The position numbers and the translations under genes are program-made. From Stagnimonas sp. (GTDB lineage Bacteria > Pseudomonadota > Gammaproteobacteria > Nevskiales > Nevskiaceae): a stretch of DNA of 36,896 nucleotides. Under the pieces are notes generated by a model. The model worked only from the letters and a program-made list of their open reading frames with translations, made no database searches and was not told the DNA's origin. Numbering within the stretch: the first letter of the stretch is position 1; each line of letters opens with the position of its first letter. The DNA is taken from positions 1 through 36,896 of the forward strand of contig JAUYNO010000102.1 of assembly GCA_030696045.1 (NCBI GenBank), written 5' to 3'. This document shows, one piece after another, positions 23,459 through 31,986 of this stretch.

Positions 23459-24373
23459 GTGCTAGCGAGCCGGCTCGGGCCGCTGGCCGGGCGCCTGGCC
23501 CTGCTGGTCGCCCTGCTGGCCTGCAGCCCGGCCGGCGCGCAGGATGCCGCCGGCATGCGGGCACGCCATGCGGCCGCGCAGACACGGCTCGCGGACAATC
23601 CCTTCCAGCGGCCGCTCTACCTGAACTCGGAGCAGAGCGCAGGCCGGATCGAGGGCGAGATCTACGCCGAGCTCGACCGGACCTATGAGGGACTGAGGTC
23701 GGCCCTGCAGGGCATCGGCAACTGGTGCGAGATCCTGATCCTGCACCTTAACGTCAAGGCCTGCGCCGCCGTTGGCCCGGCCGGGAACCAGCGGCTGCGG
23801 CTGTTCGTGGGCAGCAAGTCCTACCAGGAATTGGCCGATGCCTACCGCTTCGATTTCCAGTACCAGCTGGCCGCCAGCGACCGCGACTATCTGCGGGTGG
23901 TGCTGAACGCCCCGGACGGCCCGCTCGGCACCCGCGACTACCGCATCACGCTGGAGGCAAGCCGCCTCGATGCAGGCCGCAGCTTCCTGCATCTCTCCTA
24001 CAGCTACGGCCACGGCCTGGCGGCCCGACTGGCGTCGGAGACTTACCTGGCCACCAAGGGGCGCGGCAAACGGGGTTTCAGCATCGTCGGCCAGGACGGC
24101 GCGGGCGAGCCCGAGTACGTCGGCGGCCTGCGCGGGGTGATAGAACGCAACACCATGCGCTACTACCTCGCCGTCGACGCCTATCTGGCCGCCCTGTCGC
24201 TGCCCTTCGCCCAGCGCACCGAGCGGCGCCTGGGACTCTGGCACCAGAGCGTCGAGCGCTACCCGCTGCAACTGCACGAACTCGACCTCCTGCCCTATCT
24301 GGACATGAAGCACCGGGAAATTCGTCGGCAAGGCACCCTGGGCGCGGCCGGGGCCCGCGCCAGCGGGCGATGA
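23459..24373 (+). CDS. secreted or periplasmic protein of unknown function
   Basis: From GTG 23459 (GAGGCAGG upstream) the protein has 304 residues and a signal peptide (LALLVALLACSPAGAQ). GTG 23375 would add an arginine-rich leader and is less likely. Visible features are GNWCEILILHLNVKACAAVG, with two cysteines that may pair, a Tyr-rich HLSYSYGHGLAARLASETYL, and RNTMRYYLAVDAYLAALSLP near the end. I do not recognise a named family. Its stop overlaps the start of the phospholipase A2-like lipoprotein (ATGA), so the two are probably made together and may act on the same envelope substrate. Confidence 0.7.
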   Translation: MLASRLGPLAGRLALLVALLACSPAGAQDAAGMRARHAAAQTRLADNPFQRPLYLNSEQSAGRIEGEIYAELDRTYEGLRSALQGIGNWCEILILHLNVKACAAVGPAGNQRLRLFVGSKSYQELADAYRFDFQYQLAASDRDYLRVVLNAPDGPLGTRDYRITLEASRLDAGRSFLHLSYSYGHGLAARLASETYLATKGRGKRGFSIVGQDGAGEPEYVGGLRGVIERNTMRYYLAVDAYLAALSLPFAQRTERRLGLWHQSVERYPLQLHELDLLPYLDMKHREIRRQGTLGAAGARASGR

Positions 24374-24834
24374 AGCGAACGCGCCCGGGCCGGGGCCGCT
24401 GGACGCTGGCCCTGTGCTTGAGCCTTTGCGCCTGCGCCAGCAGCGGCCAGGCGATCCGACCCTTCAGCAGCGACGGTTGCAGCCTGTTCCCCGATGGCGC
24501 TGGCAAGCAGCCCGAGCTCTGGCAGGCCTGCTGCGTTCGCCACGATCTCGCCTACTGGCGCGGCGGCAGTGCGGCCGAGCGCCAGCAGGCCGATGCCGCG
24601 CTACGCGATTGCGTGTTCGAGCAGAGCGGTGATCGACTGCTCGCCGGGCAGATGTACCGTGGGGTGCGCCTGGGCGGCACGCCGGCGCTGCCCACCGGAT
24701 TTCGTTGGGCCTATGGCTGGCCCTACGGCCGTGGTTACCAGGCCCTGAGCGAAGCCGAGCGGGCAGCGGCGGCGGCAGACCCGCTGGCGAGCGCCTGCGC
24801 CCGGCAAGTCACCGGCGCCTGCGTCAAGGACTGA
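24370..24834 (+). CDS. phospholipase A2-like lipoprotein
   Basis: This 154-residue protein starts with a basic N-terminus and a hydrophobic stretch ending LSLCACASSG, a probable lipoprotein signal. The segment FSSDGCSLFPDG (32-43) and WQACCVRHDLAYWRGG (51-66) carries the CCxxHD active-site pattern of phospholipase A2 (His58, Asp59). Six or more cysteines fit a disulphide-rich secreted fold. Proteobacterial proteins of this type are usually annotated only as PLA2-like, and enzyme activity is inferred. The ATG overlaps the stop of the preceding gene, and the DUF3943 gene follows after 113 bp. Confidence 0.75.
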   Translation: MKRTRPGRGRWTLALCLSLCACASSGQAIRPFSSDGCSLFPDGAGKQPELWQACCVRHDLAYWRGGSAAERQQADAALRDCVFEQSGDRLLAGQMYRGVRLGGTPALPTGFRWAYGWPYGRGYQALSEAERAAAAADPLASACARQVTGACVKD

Positions 24835-24947
24835 GCTGGGCTGCCGCTGTCGGGGCGGCGCTATGTGCCTCAGCGCACCGAGCCGGATGGCGGCTTGGGT
24901 GTACAGCTTGCAGTCCGCGCTCCCGCCTGCAGCTACCCGTAGCCCCC

Positions 24948-26477
24948 ATGCACACTCGCTTCCGCCACCGCCGCAAGCCGACTTTCGACGGCGCCCTGCT
25001 CGGCGGCCTGGCACTGGCTCTGTGCGGCGCGGCGTGGGCACAGGGGCCGCCGATCAACAGCAAGGCGCAGCAGGCCGCGCCCACCGCCTTTGCCGCCGCC
25101 GATCCCCGGCCGCTGCTGTCCTGGGGCGCCGGTGATGGCAAGAGCTATCTGGTGCCGGCGCTCGATATCCTCGGCTTCGACTTTCTGCTCAATCAGTTCG
25201 ACCGCAACCTGCTCGACCGCAAGGTCTACGGCAGCGACGCCTCCTCGTTCTCGCACAACCTCACCCATAGCTGGGTGGTGGACGACGACCCCTTCGCCAT
25301 CAACCAGTTCGGGCATCCGTATCAGGGCTCGATCTACCACGGCTTCGCCCGCTCGGCGGGGCTCGACTACTGGACCTCGGCGGCCTACACCGTCGGTGGC
25401 AGCCTGCTCTGGGAGCTGGCCGGCGAGACCGATCCGCCCTCCATCAACGACCAATTCACCACCGGCATCGGCGGCAGCCTGCTGGGCGAGCCGCTGTTCC
25501 GCATGGCCTCCCTGCTGCTGGAGAGCCGCCCGGGTCGTCGGCCCAATCGCTGGCGCGAAATCGGCGCGGCCGCGCTCTCGCCCTCGCTCGGCTTCAACCG
25601 CTGGGCTCACGGCGAGCGCTTTGACGGCGTCTTCCGCAGCCAGGATCCCGCCGTGTTCACCCGCCTGGCCTTGGGCGCCAATCTCAATGGCCGGGTCAAG
25701 ACCAACGTCACCATCCCCGGCGCCGACGGCGCCGAACCGACGCCGCAGAGCTTCCAGCGCGGCGAGGGCGCGGCCGACTTCACCATCGCCTACGGCCTGC
25801 CGGGAAAGCCGGGCTACCGCTACGACCGCCCGTTCGACTACTTCCACTTCCAGTTCACTGCCACCAGCGCCAGCATTTTCGAGAACGTGATCAGCCGGGG
25901 CCTGCTCTACGGCAGCGACTACGCGCGCGGGGACAACTACCGCGGCGTCTGGGGCCTGTACGGCAACTACGACTACATTGCACCGCAGATCTTCCGGGTC
26001 TCCAGCACCGGAGTCGGCCTCGGCAGCACCGGCCAGCTCTGGCTGTCGAAGCGCTGGGCCTACCAGGGCACGGCCCTGGCCGGCGCCGGCTATGGCTCGG
26101 CCGGCAGCATCCGCGGCGCCGGTGATCGCGACTACCACAACGGCATCACACCGCAGGCGCTGCTGGCATCCCGGCTGATCTTCAGTGATCGCGCCGCGCT
26201 GGAACTGGAGCTGCGCGACTACTACGTGAGCGGCCTGGCCTCGAAGGAAACCGGCGGCTCCGAGAACATCGCCCGCGCCGAGGCCTCGCTGACGCTGCGG
26301 GTCTACAAGCTGCACGGCATCGCGCTCAAGTACGCCTATTCACAGCGCGATGCGCACTACCCCGACCTGCCCAACACGCATCAGAGCGTGGCGGCCATCA
26401 GTCTCGGCTACAGCTATCTCGGCCAGACCCGTTTCGGCGCCGTGGACTGGCGCCCCAAGCAGGACGGTGGCCCTTGA
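24948..26477 (+). CDS. DUF3943 family outer-membrane-like protein
   Basis: From ATG 24948 the protein has 509 residues with a signal peptide (ALALCGAAWA-QG, ending near 32). The DUF3943 region has DDDPFAINQFGHPYQGSIYH, followed by FARSAGLDYWTSAAYTVGGS and NDQFTTGIGGSLLGEPLFRM. The second half is alternating and aromatic-rich (for example VWGLYGNYDYIAPQIFRVSS), as expected of a beta-barrel, and ends SLGYSYLGQTRFGAVDWRPK. The function is unknown; location in the outer membrane is an inference. The stop is adjacent to the PAP2 gene, with which it is probably cotranscribed. Confidence 0.8.
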   Translation: MHTRFRHRRKPTFDGALLGGLALALCGAAWAQGPPINSKAQQAAPTAFAAADPRPLLSWGAGDGKSYLVPALDILGFDFLLNQFDRNLLDRKVYGSDASSFSHNLTHSWVVDDDPFAINQFGHPYQGSIYHGFARSAGLDYWTSAAYTVGGSLLWELAGETDPPSINDQFTTGIGGSLLGEPLFRMASLLLESRPGRRPNRWREIGAAALSPSLGFNRWAHGERFDGVFRSQDPAVFTRLALGANLNGRVKTNVTIPGADGAEPTPQSFQRGEGAADFTIAYGLPGKPGYRYDRPFDYFHFQFTATSASIFENVISRGLLYGSDYARGDNYRGVWGLYGNYDYIAPQIFRVSSTGVGLGSTGQLWLSKRWAYQGTALAGAGYGSAGSIRGAGDRDYHNGITPQALLASRLIFSDRAALELELRDYYVSGLASKETGGSENIARAEASLTLRVYKLHGIALKYAYSQRDAHYPDLPNTHQSVAAISLGYSYLGQTRFGAVDWRPKQDGGP

Positions 26478-26527
26478 TGCACCACCCCGCCGCAAGCGCG
26501 CTCACCCCTGCATCCTGGAGCTTCACC

Positions 26528-27082
26528 GTGAACCGATCCCTGCGATCCGCCGCCCTTGCCGCCCTGCTGGCCGCCCACCCGATGCTGGCCAGCGCCGCCG
26601 GCTCGACCAGCACCCAAGACACCGTCGCCGATGTGATTACCGGCCTGGTGCCGCTGGGCGGCCTCGCCATCACCTACGTCAAGGGCGACGACCTCGGCAA
26701 GACCCAATGGCTGCGCAACATCAGCGCCGAACTGCTGCTCAACACCGTGGCCCGGGGCCTGTTCAACGAGACCAGCCTGGGCCGGCGGCCGAGCGGGAAC
26801 GAGTATGGCTTCCCGTCCGGACACGTCGGCTTCGTGACCGCCGGAGCCGCCTTCCTGCAGGAACGCTACGGCTGGCACTACGGCGCGCCGGCCTATGTGC
26901 TGGCCGCCTACGTGGCCTATGAGCGGGTCGACTCCCATCACCATCACACCGGGGACGTCATTGCCGCCGCCGCCCTGTCCTACGGCGTCGGTCGGCTGTT
27001 CGTGACGCCGGAAGACGCCAGCTATCTGGCGCCGGTGATCGGCCCCGACTTCATGGGCATGCGCTGGGAGCGTTCGTTCTGA
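26528..27082 (+). CDS. secreted PAP2-family phosphatase
   Basis: I chose GTG 26528 because CTGGAG lies 7 nt upstream and a signal peptide starts there (LRSAALAALLAAHPMLASAA). An ATG at 26,477 overlapping the previous stop is the alternative. The 184-residue product has the three PAP2 phosphatase motifs: RRPSGNEYG (86-94), FPSGH (95-99, catalytic His99) and VDSHHHHTGDV (134-144, with the nucleophile His and Asp). It should remove phosphate from lipid phosphates or pyrophosphates, or similar substrates, in the periplasm. Its place beside DUF3943 and the PLA2-like gene suggests envelope lipid turnover. Confidence 0.85.
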   Translation: MNRSLRSAALAALLAAHPMLASAAGSTSTQDTVADVITGLVPLGGLAITYVKGDDLGKTQWLRNISAELLLNTVARGLFNETSLGRRPSGNEYGFPSGHVGFVTAGAAFLQERYGWHYGAPAYVLAAYVAYERVDSHHHHTGDVIAAAALSYGVGRLFVTPEDASYLAPVIGPDFMGMRWERSF

Positions 27083-27184
27083 GTCGGCGCCGGGCCCTAT
27101 GTTTTCCAGCGTACAGACGCACCGGTCCACCGGGACCGAGTATCAGGACCGGAACCACGCCGCTACCTCAGCCCGGAGATTCCC

Positions 27185-27502
27185 ATGAACCTGAAGACCA
27201 TACTCGCCGCCACGCTGCTCGCCAGCAGCAGCCTGCTCGCCGTCGGCTGCGCCCATCAAAGCCACGAACGCAGCGGCGGCCAGGTGTTTGACGATGCCGC
27301 CACCACCACCAAGGTGCGTACCGCCCTGCTGGCGGAAAAAGACGTCAAGTCCTTCGACATCAGCGTCAAGACCTTCGAGGGCACGGTGCAGCTGTCCGGC
27401 TTCGTCGACTCCCAGTGGCAGATCGACAAGGCCGTGCAGGTCGCCGCCGCCGTAGAGGGTGTGCAGCACGTCAAGAACGATCTCGTCCACAAGACGAACT
27501 AG
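27185..27502 (+). CDS. BON-domain lipoprotein
   Basis: This 105-residue protein begins MNLKTILAATLLASSSLLAV and continues GCAH, a clear lipoprotein signal. GGAG stands before the ATG. The rest is one BON domain: DDAATTTKVRTALLAEKDVK, then FEGTVQLSGFVDS and VEGVQHVKNDL. BON lipoproteins (compare OsmY and DolP) bind membranes and support envelope integrity under stress. A small two-helix membrane protein gene follows 41 bp later and may share its transcript. Confidence 0.88.
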   Translation: MNLKTILAATLLASSSLLAVGCAHQSHERSGGQVFDDAATTTKVRTALLAEKDVKSFDISVKTFEGTVQLSGFVDSQWQIDKAVQVAAAVEGVQHVKNDLVHKTN

Positions 27503-27543
27503 CTCGACCTGACCTCCACCGCAGCGCCCGCCTAGGATCATTT

Positions 27544-27714
27544 ATGTCCTTACTGATCTACCTCACTGGATTCCTGATCCTGATCGGCGGGCTGGCCTAC
27601 GGCGCGGTCTTGCTGCATGTCGCCACGGAATGGATCGTGGTGGGTGGCATCGTGCTGCTCGGCCTGGCCGTGCTGACGGGCGTCAAGGCCATGCGCCAGA
27701 AGGACACACCCTAG
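27544..27714 (+). CDS. small two-helix membrane protein
   Basis: From ATG 27544 (AGGA 6 nt upstream) the product has 56 residues with two hydrophobic segments (about 3-24 and 28-47) and a basic end (VKAMRQKDTP). Codon use and the ribosome binding site support it as a real gene. The function is unknown; its position after a BON lipoprotein suggests an envelope stress role. Confidence 0.7.
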   Translation: MSLLIYLTGFLILIGGLAYGAVLLHVATEWIVVGGIVLLGLAVLTGVKAMRQKDTP

Positions 27715-27771
27715 CCCCCGCTGCCGCGCCCGCCGCGTTAGGCTGGTGCGGCAAACACGCGGAGCTAGGCG

Positions 27772-28146
27772 ATGAAGATCAGCGGCAGGATCGAGTTCGA
27801 GCTGGTGGAACAGGGCGCCGACAAGGTGGTCGGCCGCATGCCGGTGCAGGCCGGCGTCCTCAATCCCTTCGGTACCGTGCACGCCGGAGCCACGCTCTGG
27901 TTCGCGGACGTCTGCGCCACCGTGCTCGCCTTCGGCGGGGCCGAGGTGCAGGAGAGCCAAGCCGGCTTTCCGCTGGCGATCAACCTCAATGCCCAGCTGC
28001 TCGGCAACCAGCGGGAGGGCGTGTTCACCGCCACGGCGGTCTATGTGAAAAAGGGCAAACGCCTGAGCGTGGTGCGCACCACGGTGACCGGCCTGGATGG
28101 ACGCATCATCGCCGAGGTCACCACCAGCCATGTGCCGGCCGGCTAG
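27772..28146 (+). CDS. PaaI-type hotdog thioesterase
   Basis: This 124-residue protein has the 4HBT/PaaI pattern: NPFGTVHAGATLWFADVCAT (about 31-50), where the G-x-V-H-A-G loop and Asp46 form the active site, then FPLAINLNAQLLGNQREGVF and KKGKRLSVVRTTVTGLDGRI. It should hydrolyse an acyl-CoA or aromatic acyl-CoA in the cytoplasm; the substrate is unknown. GGAG precedes the ATG. It is a single gene ending close to the convergent unknown gene at 28,164. Confidence 0.85.
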   Translation: MKISGRIEFELVEQGADKVVGRMPVQAGVLNPFGTVHAGATLWFADVCATVLAFGGAEVQESQAGFPLAINLNAQLLGNQREGVFTATAVYVKKGKRLSVVRTTVTGLDGRIIAEVTTSHVPAG

Positions 28147-28163
28147 TTAGGGCGCGTCATCGA

Positions 28164-28559
28164 TCAGCCAGCGCGGCGCTCGATGCCGGGCGCTGCTGGC
28201 GAGGCCGGTGGGCGGGGTTTCTGGCCGGCGTCGCGTACCCGCCGACGGGCCTTGCTGAGCGCGCCGCTGACCCGCAGATACTCGTCCATTCCGAACAAGC
28301 CCAGCCCCGTGTGCGCCAGCATCTCGGCGCCGACCTCGCTGAGCACGAAGCCCGATTCCGGACTGGCGGGCAGGCCGGTAAAGAAGCCCGAGCCGATCAG
28401 TTCCTGCAGGGCCAGTTCGAGATCCTGTTCGCGCAATCCGGTCTGCGGCCAGGCTTCGACCAGGTCGAACAGCTGCAGTCGCGCGCCGGCCCACGTGGTG
28501 CGGAATTCCTGGCATATCTGCATCACGGCGTATTCGCGGACGGCGGCGGAGATGTTCAC
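28164..28559 (-). CDS. small protein of unknown function
   Basis: I chose GTG 28559 because GGGAGC lies 7 nt upstream and the protein-like sequence starts there (NISAAVREYAVMQICQEFR). The 131-residue product looks mainly helical, with FDLVEAWPQTGLREQDLELA followed by LQELIGSGFFTGL and FVLSEVGAEMLAHTGLG, a layout that could form a winged helix. The C-terminus is basic and proline-rich. No family is recognised. It converges on the PaaI-type thioesterase gene, 17 bp apart. Confidence 0.55.
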   Translation of the reverse strand: MNISAAVREYAVMQICQEFRTTWAGARLQLFDLVEAWPQTGLREQDLELALQELIGSGFFTGLPASPESGFVLSEVGAEMLAHTGLGLFGMDEYLRVSGALSKARRRVRDAGQKPRPPASPAAPGIERRAG

Positions 28560-28684
28560 GGCGGTGCTCCCGGACCTGAACTTTCCGTCGCAGTCTGCTC
28601 CGCTCGATTCCGCTCCGGAACCGGGATCAGCGGGACAAGGGCTCAAGTGGTGACGCCTGACCGATCAGCGGTAGCCCTCCAGCC

Positions 28685-29605
28685 TCAGGGGCCGGCGTCG
28701 TCGCCCAGGAAGCGCCGGATACGAGCAAGGACCCGGGGCGGATCTTCCAGCTCCGGGAAGTGGCCGAGGTCCGGGTAGTGCTCTGACTCCGCCCGCTGCG
28801 CCAGCCGCTCGGTGGAGCTCTTGTCGGTCGGCGCATGCGACTGGTCGCGCAGGCCCCACAGCGCCAACAGCGGCTGCCGGACCAGCGGCAGCGGCGGCGA
28901 CTGGTCGGTGAGGTAGTGCTGGAAGGCGCTGGCCAGCGCCCAGCCGGCGCCGCGCCGGATCGAGTCCTGGGCGCAGTCGCAGAAGGGCTCGTAGTGCCCG
29001 CCCCGGCCGCCGAGCGCGAGTTGGAACCACAGCGGTGCGCGGCTGCGCTTCATCCGGTTCATCACCAGCTGGCCGATGAAGGGCCGGCCGAGCACGCCCT
29101 TGGGATCGCGGCTGTGCTTCCAGCGCACCGCCTCGGACCAGGACGGCGTCTGGATCAGCACCAGATGACTGACCAGTTGCGGATAGCGATTGGCGAGATC
29201 GACCGCAATGAAGCCGGCGACGCAGGAGAAGGCCAGCACCGCCGGCTCGCCCACCACCGCCTGCAGGAATTCGGCGACGCCGTCGTTGGCCGGCTGGAAG
29301 CGCAGGTCGTAGCCGGCGCCGGGGGTCGAGAAGCCCATGCCCGGCAGCTCGAAGACGACGACGCGGAAATGCCCCGCGTAGAGTTCGAGCAACTCGTCGT
29401 AGAGCTCCAGCGTCACCGGCGGGTCGGCGACGAAGACGATGGGGCGGCCCTGGCCGCGCTCGCGGTAGCGGATCTGCGCCCGCGCGCCCTGGTAAAAGCC
29501 GACATCCTCGCGTGTGCTCGCCGGCCAGCCCTCGCGCTGCCGGCGCGCGACGCGCGGGCCGCCGGGCATTTCCAGCGATACCGCCAGCCGCTGCAGGGCG
29601 TTCAT
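28685..29605 (-). CDS. alpha/beta hydrolase with atypical nucleophile elbow
   Basis: This 306-residue protein has an alpha/beta hydrolase core: RPIVFVADPPVTLELYDELL, then VVVFELPGMGFSTPGAGYDL, VLAFSCVAGFIAVDLANRYP, PLLALWGLRDQSHAPTDKSS and YPDLGHFPELEDPPRVLARI. The likely triad is Ser127, Asp254 and His282. The elbow reads A-F-S-C-V-A in place of G-x-S-x-G, which is unusual. The substrate is unknown. Its ATG follows the DUF4442 stop by three bases (TGAGCCATG), so the two are translationally coupled. An acyl-thioester or ester substrate shared with the hotdog protein is a fair guess, not shown. Confidence 0.8.
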   Translation of the reverse strand: MNALQRLAVSLEMPGGPRVARRQREGWPASTREDVGFYQGARAQIRYRERGQGRPIVFVADPPVTLELYDELLELYAGHFRVVVFELPGMGFSTPGAGYDLRFQPANDGVAEFLQAVVGEPAVLAFSCVAGFIAVDLANRYPQLVSHLVLIQTPSWSEAVRWKHSRDPKGVLGRPFIGQLVMNRMKRSRAPLWFQLALGGRGGHYEPFCDCAQDSIRRGAGWALASAFQHYLTDQSPPLPLVRQPLLALWGLRDQSHAPTDKSSTERLAQRAESEHYPDLGHFPELEDPPRVLARIRRFLGDDAGP

Positions 29606-29608
29606 GGC

Positions 29609-30076
29609 TCAGCCCGGCTTGCGCGGCGACAGGTACATGCGGATGTCGGCTTCCATCACCACCGCGCCGGCGGTGTCGCGCACCTGCACCGGCACGATCA
29701 GATCGCCGCTGAAGTCGGCGCGCACCGGCTCGCTCAGCGCGGCGGTGGCGATCAGGTCGGTCTCGGCCTTCTTCAGATAGCGGGTGGTCATGCCGCGCGG
29801 AATCCAGCGCAGGTTCGGCGGCAGCGAAGACTCCAGCATGGTGCCGGCGGCCAGCTCGCACATCGAGCACATCGCCATCGCGTTGACGGTGCCGAGGTGG
29901 TTGTGGACCCGGCGCTGGTTGCGCACGAACACCTCGCAGTGGTTGGCCCTCAGCTCGCGGAACAGCGGCCAGATCGAGGCGAAATAGGGCGCGCGGGCGG
30001 TGACCAGGCGGGAGAACAGGCGGGTGCCGAGCGGATAGCGGCGGGCCTGGGCGAACAGTTGGGCGGGATTGGCCAT
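29609..30076 (-). CDS. DUF4442 hotdog-fold protein (thioesterase-like)
   Basis: From ATG 30076, with GGAG 8 nt upstream, the product has 155 residues; ATG 30088 is an alternative. The sequence VRNQRRVHNHLGTVNAMAMC, followed by SMCELAAGTMLES, is the DUF4442 counterpart of the PaaI loop, and KKAETDLIATAALSE follows. Hotdog proteins of this kind are assumed to act on acyl-CoA, but activity is largely untested. It is the first gene of a pair with the alpha/beta hydrolase and is divergent from a second hydrolase gene. Confidence 0.8.
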   Translation of the reverse strand: MANPAQLFAQARRYPLGTRLFSRLVTARAPYFASIWPLFRELRANHCEVFVRNQRRVHNHLGTVNAMAMCSMCELAAGTMLESSLPPNLRWIPRGMTTRYLKKAETDLIATAALSEPVRADFSGDLIVPVQVRDTAGAVVMEADIRMYLSPRKPG

Positions 30077-30219
30077 GACGGGCTCCATAAGGTGGTGCAG
30101 CCAGTCTGGTCGCGCGCGCGGCGGGGCGACAAACGAAATCGGCGGGCGCTTCGGGTGAACGTGATTCAGGCGAACGGCGCCGGCGATACCATCGGCGCTC
30201 GCCCAAGCCGAGCGCGTCG

Positions 30220-31053
30220 ATGGCCGTCGAAGAACTGCACCAGGTCGCCACCCGGCTGGGCCGGGTACAGCTGCGCCTGTCGGGCCAAGGCCCGCTCCTG
30301 GTCTGCTGGCCCAGCCTGCTGATGGACGGCCAGCTCTGGCGCGCGCAGGCGGCGCACTTCGGCGGGCGGTACCGCGTGGTCAGCATCGACCCGCCCGGCC
30401 ACGGTGGCAGCGAGGCCCTGCGCGGGCACTTCGACATGGACGACTGTGCCGAGGTGCTGCGCGAGATTCTCGACGCGCTGGACGCACCGGACTGCGCGCT
30501 GCTGGGCAATTCCTGGGGCGGGATGATGGGTGGCGTGTTTGCCGCCCGCCATCCGCAGCGCCTGCGCGCGGCGGTACTGATGAACTGCACGGCCTCGGCG
30601 GTGGGGCTGCGGCAGCAGCTGGAGTTCCTGCTGCTGGCCGGCCTGCTGCGCCGCAGCCGGCGCGCACCGGACTGGCTGGTGCGGCGCGCGGTCCGCGCCT
30701 TCGCCGGCGAGACCAGCGAGCGCGAGAAGCCAGCGGTGGTCGCCGAGATCCGCGCGCGGGTGGCGGCGGCCGATCCGCGGTCGGTGCACTGGGCGATCCG
30801 CAGCGTGGTGCCGTACCGGGTGGACCAGCATGCGCGGCTGGCCGAGGTGCGCGCGCCGGTGCTGGTGGTGGCCGGCGCGGAGGACCGCACCTTTCCGGTG
30901 GCCGAGACCCGGCGCATGGCCGAGGCCATCCCCGGCGCCCGGTTTGAAGTGCTGCCCGGGGTCGGTCATCTGGCGGCGCTGGAAGCGCCCGAGCGGGTCA
31001 ACCGCCTGGTCGAGGACTTCCTGCGCGAGGCCGACCCGGCGTTCGCCGGCTAG
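30220..31053 (+). CDS. alpha/beta hydrolase
   Basis: This 277-residue protein has a standard alpha/beta hydrolase core: VVSIDPPGHGGSEALRGHFD, the nucleophile elbow GNSWGG (96-101, Ser98), the acid in VLVVAGAEDRTFPVAETRRM and the histidine in LPGVGHLAALEAPERVNRLV. It looks like the esterase/lactonase group near 3-oxoadipate enol-lactonase, but the substrate is unknown. Its last 56 bp overlap the 3' end of the convergent LysR gene. It is divergent from the DUF4442-hydrolase pair. Confidence 0.82.
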   Translation: MAVEELHQVATRLGRVQLRLSGQGPLLVCWPSLLMDGQLWRAQAAHFGGRYRVVSIDPPGHGGSEALRGHFDMDDCAEVLREILDALDAPDCALLGNSWGGMMGGVFAARHPQRLRAAVLMNCTASAVGLRQQLEFLLLAGLLRRSRRAPDWLVRRAVRAFAGETSEREKPAVVAEIRARVAAADPRSVHWAIRSVVPYRVDQHARLAEVRAPVLVVAGAEDRTFPVAETRRMAEAIPGARFEVLPGVGHLAALEAPERVNRLVEDFLREADPAFAG

Positions 31054-31963
31054 GGCCCCGGTCGGCGAGGCCGTCGCCCTCCAACAGTTCCACCAGCCAG
31101 CGGTGGAAGGCGGCGACCTCCGGCCGCGCGCCGTCCTCCTGCCGGTGCAGCAGGTAGTAGCCCTGGGGGATAGGCGCGCGCAACTGCGGCCAGGGGCTGA
31201 CCAGACGGCCCTGGCGCAACCAGGGATTGATGATCGGCACCATGCCTAGCGCCAGGCCGCCACCCTCGGCGGCGGCGCGCATGATGCTGGCGTAGCTGTC
31301 CAGCCAGAGTTCGCGCCGCGGCTTGCCCAGCGGCCGGCCCACCGCCCGCGACCAGTCCGGCCAGCCCTCGGGGATGGCGCTGGAATGGATCAGCGCCACC
31401 TCGCCCAGCGCTTCCGGACCCAGGGACCGCAGGTGCTCGGCGGTGGCGGCATCGCAGACCGCGACCGCGTCCACCACCAGCAGGCGGTGGCAGGCCAGCT
31501 TCGGCCAGCGGCCGTCGCCGAAGCGCAGGGCGATGTCGATGTCCTCGTGCAGCAGATCCACCGCGCGCAGGCTGGTGCCGATCACCAGCTCGATCTGCGG
31601 ATACCGCTCCTGAAACGCCGGCAGCGCCGGCACCACGATCTCGTTGGCGATGTAGTCGCCCATGCTCAGTTTCAGCCGCGCCCGGGCATGGCGCTCTGCG
31701 ACCCGCGCGCCGCCCTCGCGCAGGCGCCGCAGGCTGTCCTCGACCACTTGCAGATAGGCCTTGCCGCCCTCGCTCAGCTCCAGGCTGCGGTTGCCACGGC
31801 GGAACAGTGCGAAGCCCAGGTGCGACTCCAGCGCCTTGATCTGGTGGCTGACCGCCGAGGGGGTCAGATGCAGGGTCTGCGCGGCGGCCTTGAAGCTGCC
31901 GGAGCGCGCCGCCTGCTCGAAGGCTTCGAGCGCGTGCAGGGGCGGCAGGCGGCGGATCTTCAC
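30998..31963 (-). CDS. LysR-family transcriptional regulator (GcvA-like)
   Basis: This 321-residue protein has the LysR DNA-binding domain at its N-terminus (LPPLHALEAFEQAARSGSFK, then AAAQTLHLTPSAVSHQIKAL, HTH about 20-42) and an effector-binding domain with MGDYIANEIVVPALPAFQER, EDIDIALRFGDGRW and RAAAEGGGLALGMVPIINPW. The LPPLxALxAFE opening and the domain pattern fit the GcvA-like subgroup. The last 20 residues are basic and proline-rich and lie on the strand opposite the hydrolase gene end, so the tail was probably extended by loss of an earlier stop. Targets are unknown. A repeat element lies directly upstream of the start. Confidence 0.88.
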   Translation of the reverse strand: MKIRRLPPLHALEAFEQAARSGSFKAAAQTLHLTPSAVSHQIKALESHLGFALFRRGNRSLELSEGGKAYLQVVEDSLRRLREGGARVAERHARARLKLSMGDYIANEIVVPALPAFQERYPQIELVIGTSLRAVDLLHEDIDIALRFGDGRWPKLACHRLLVVDAVAVCDAATAEHLRSLGPEALGEVALIHSSAIPEGWPDWSRAVGRPLGKPRRELWLDSYASIMRAAAEGGGLALGMVPIINPWLRQGRLVSPWPQLRAPIPQGYYLLHRQEDGARPEVAAFHRWLVELLEGDGLADRGPSRRTPGRPRAGSPRPGG

Positions 31964-31986
31964 GGCAGTCCGGCGCTGCGGCTGCC

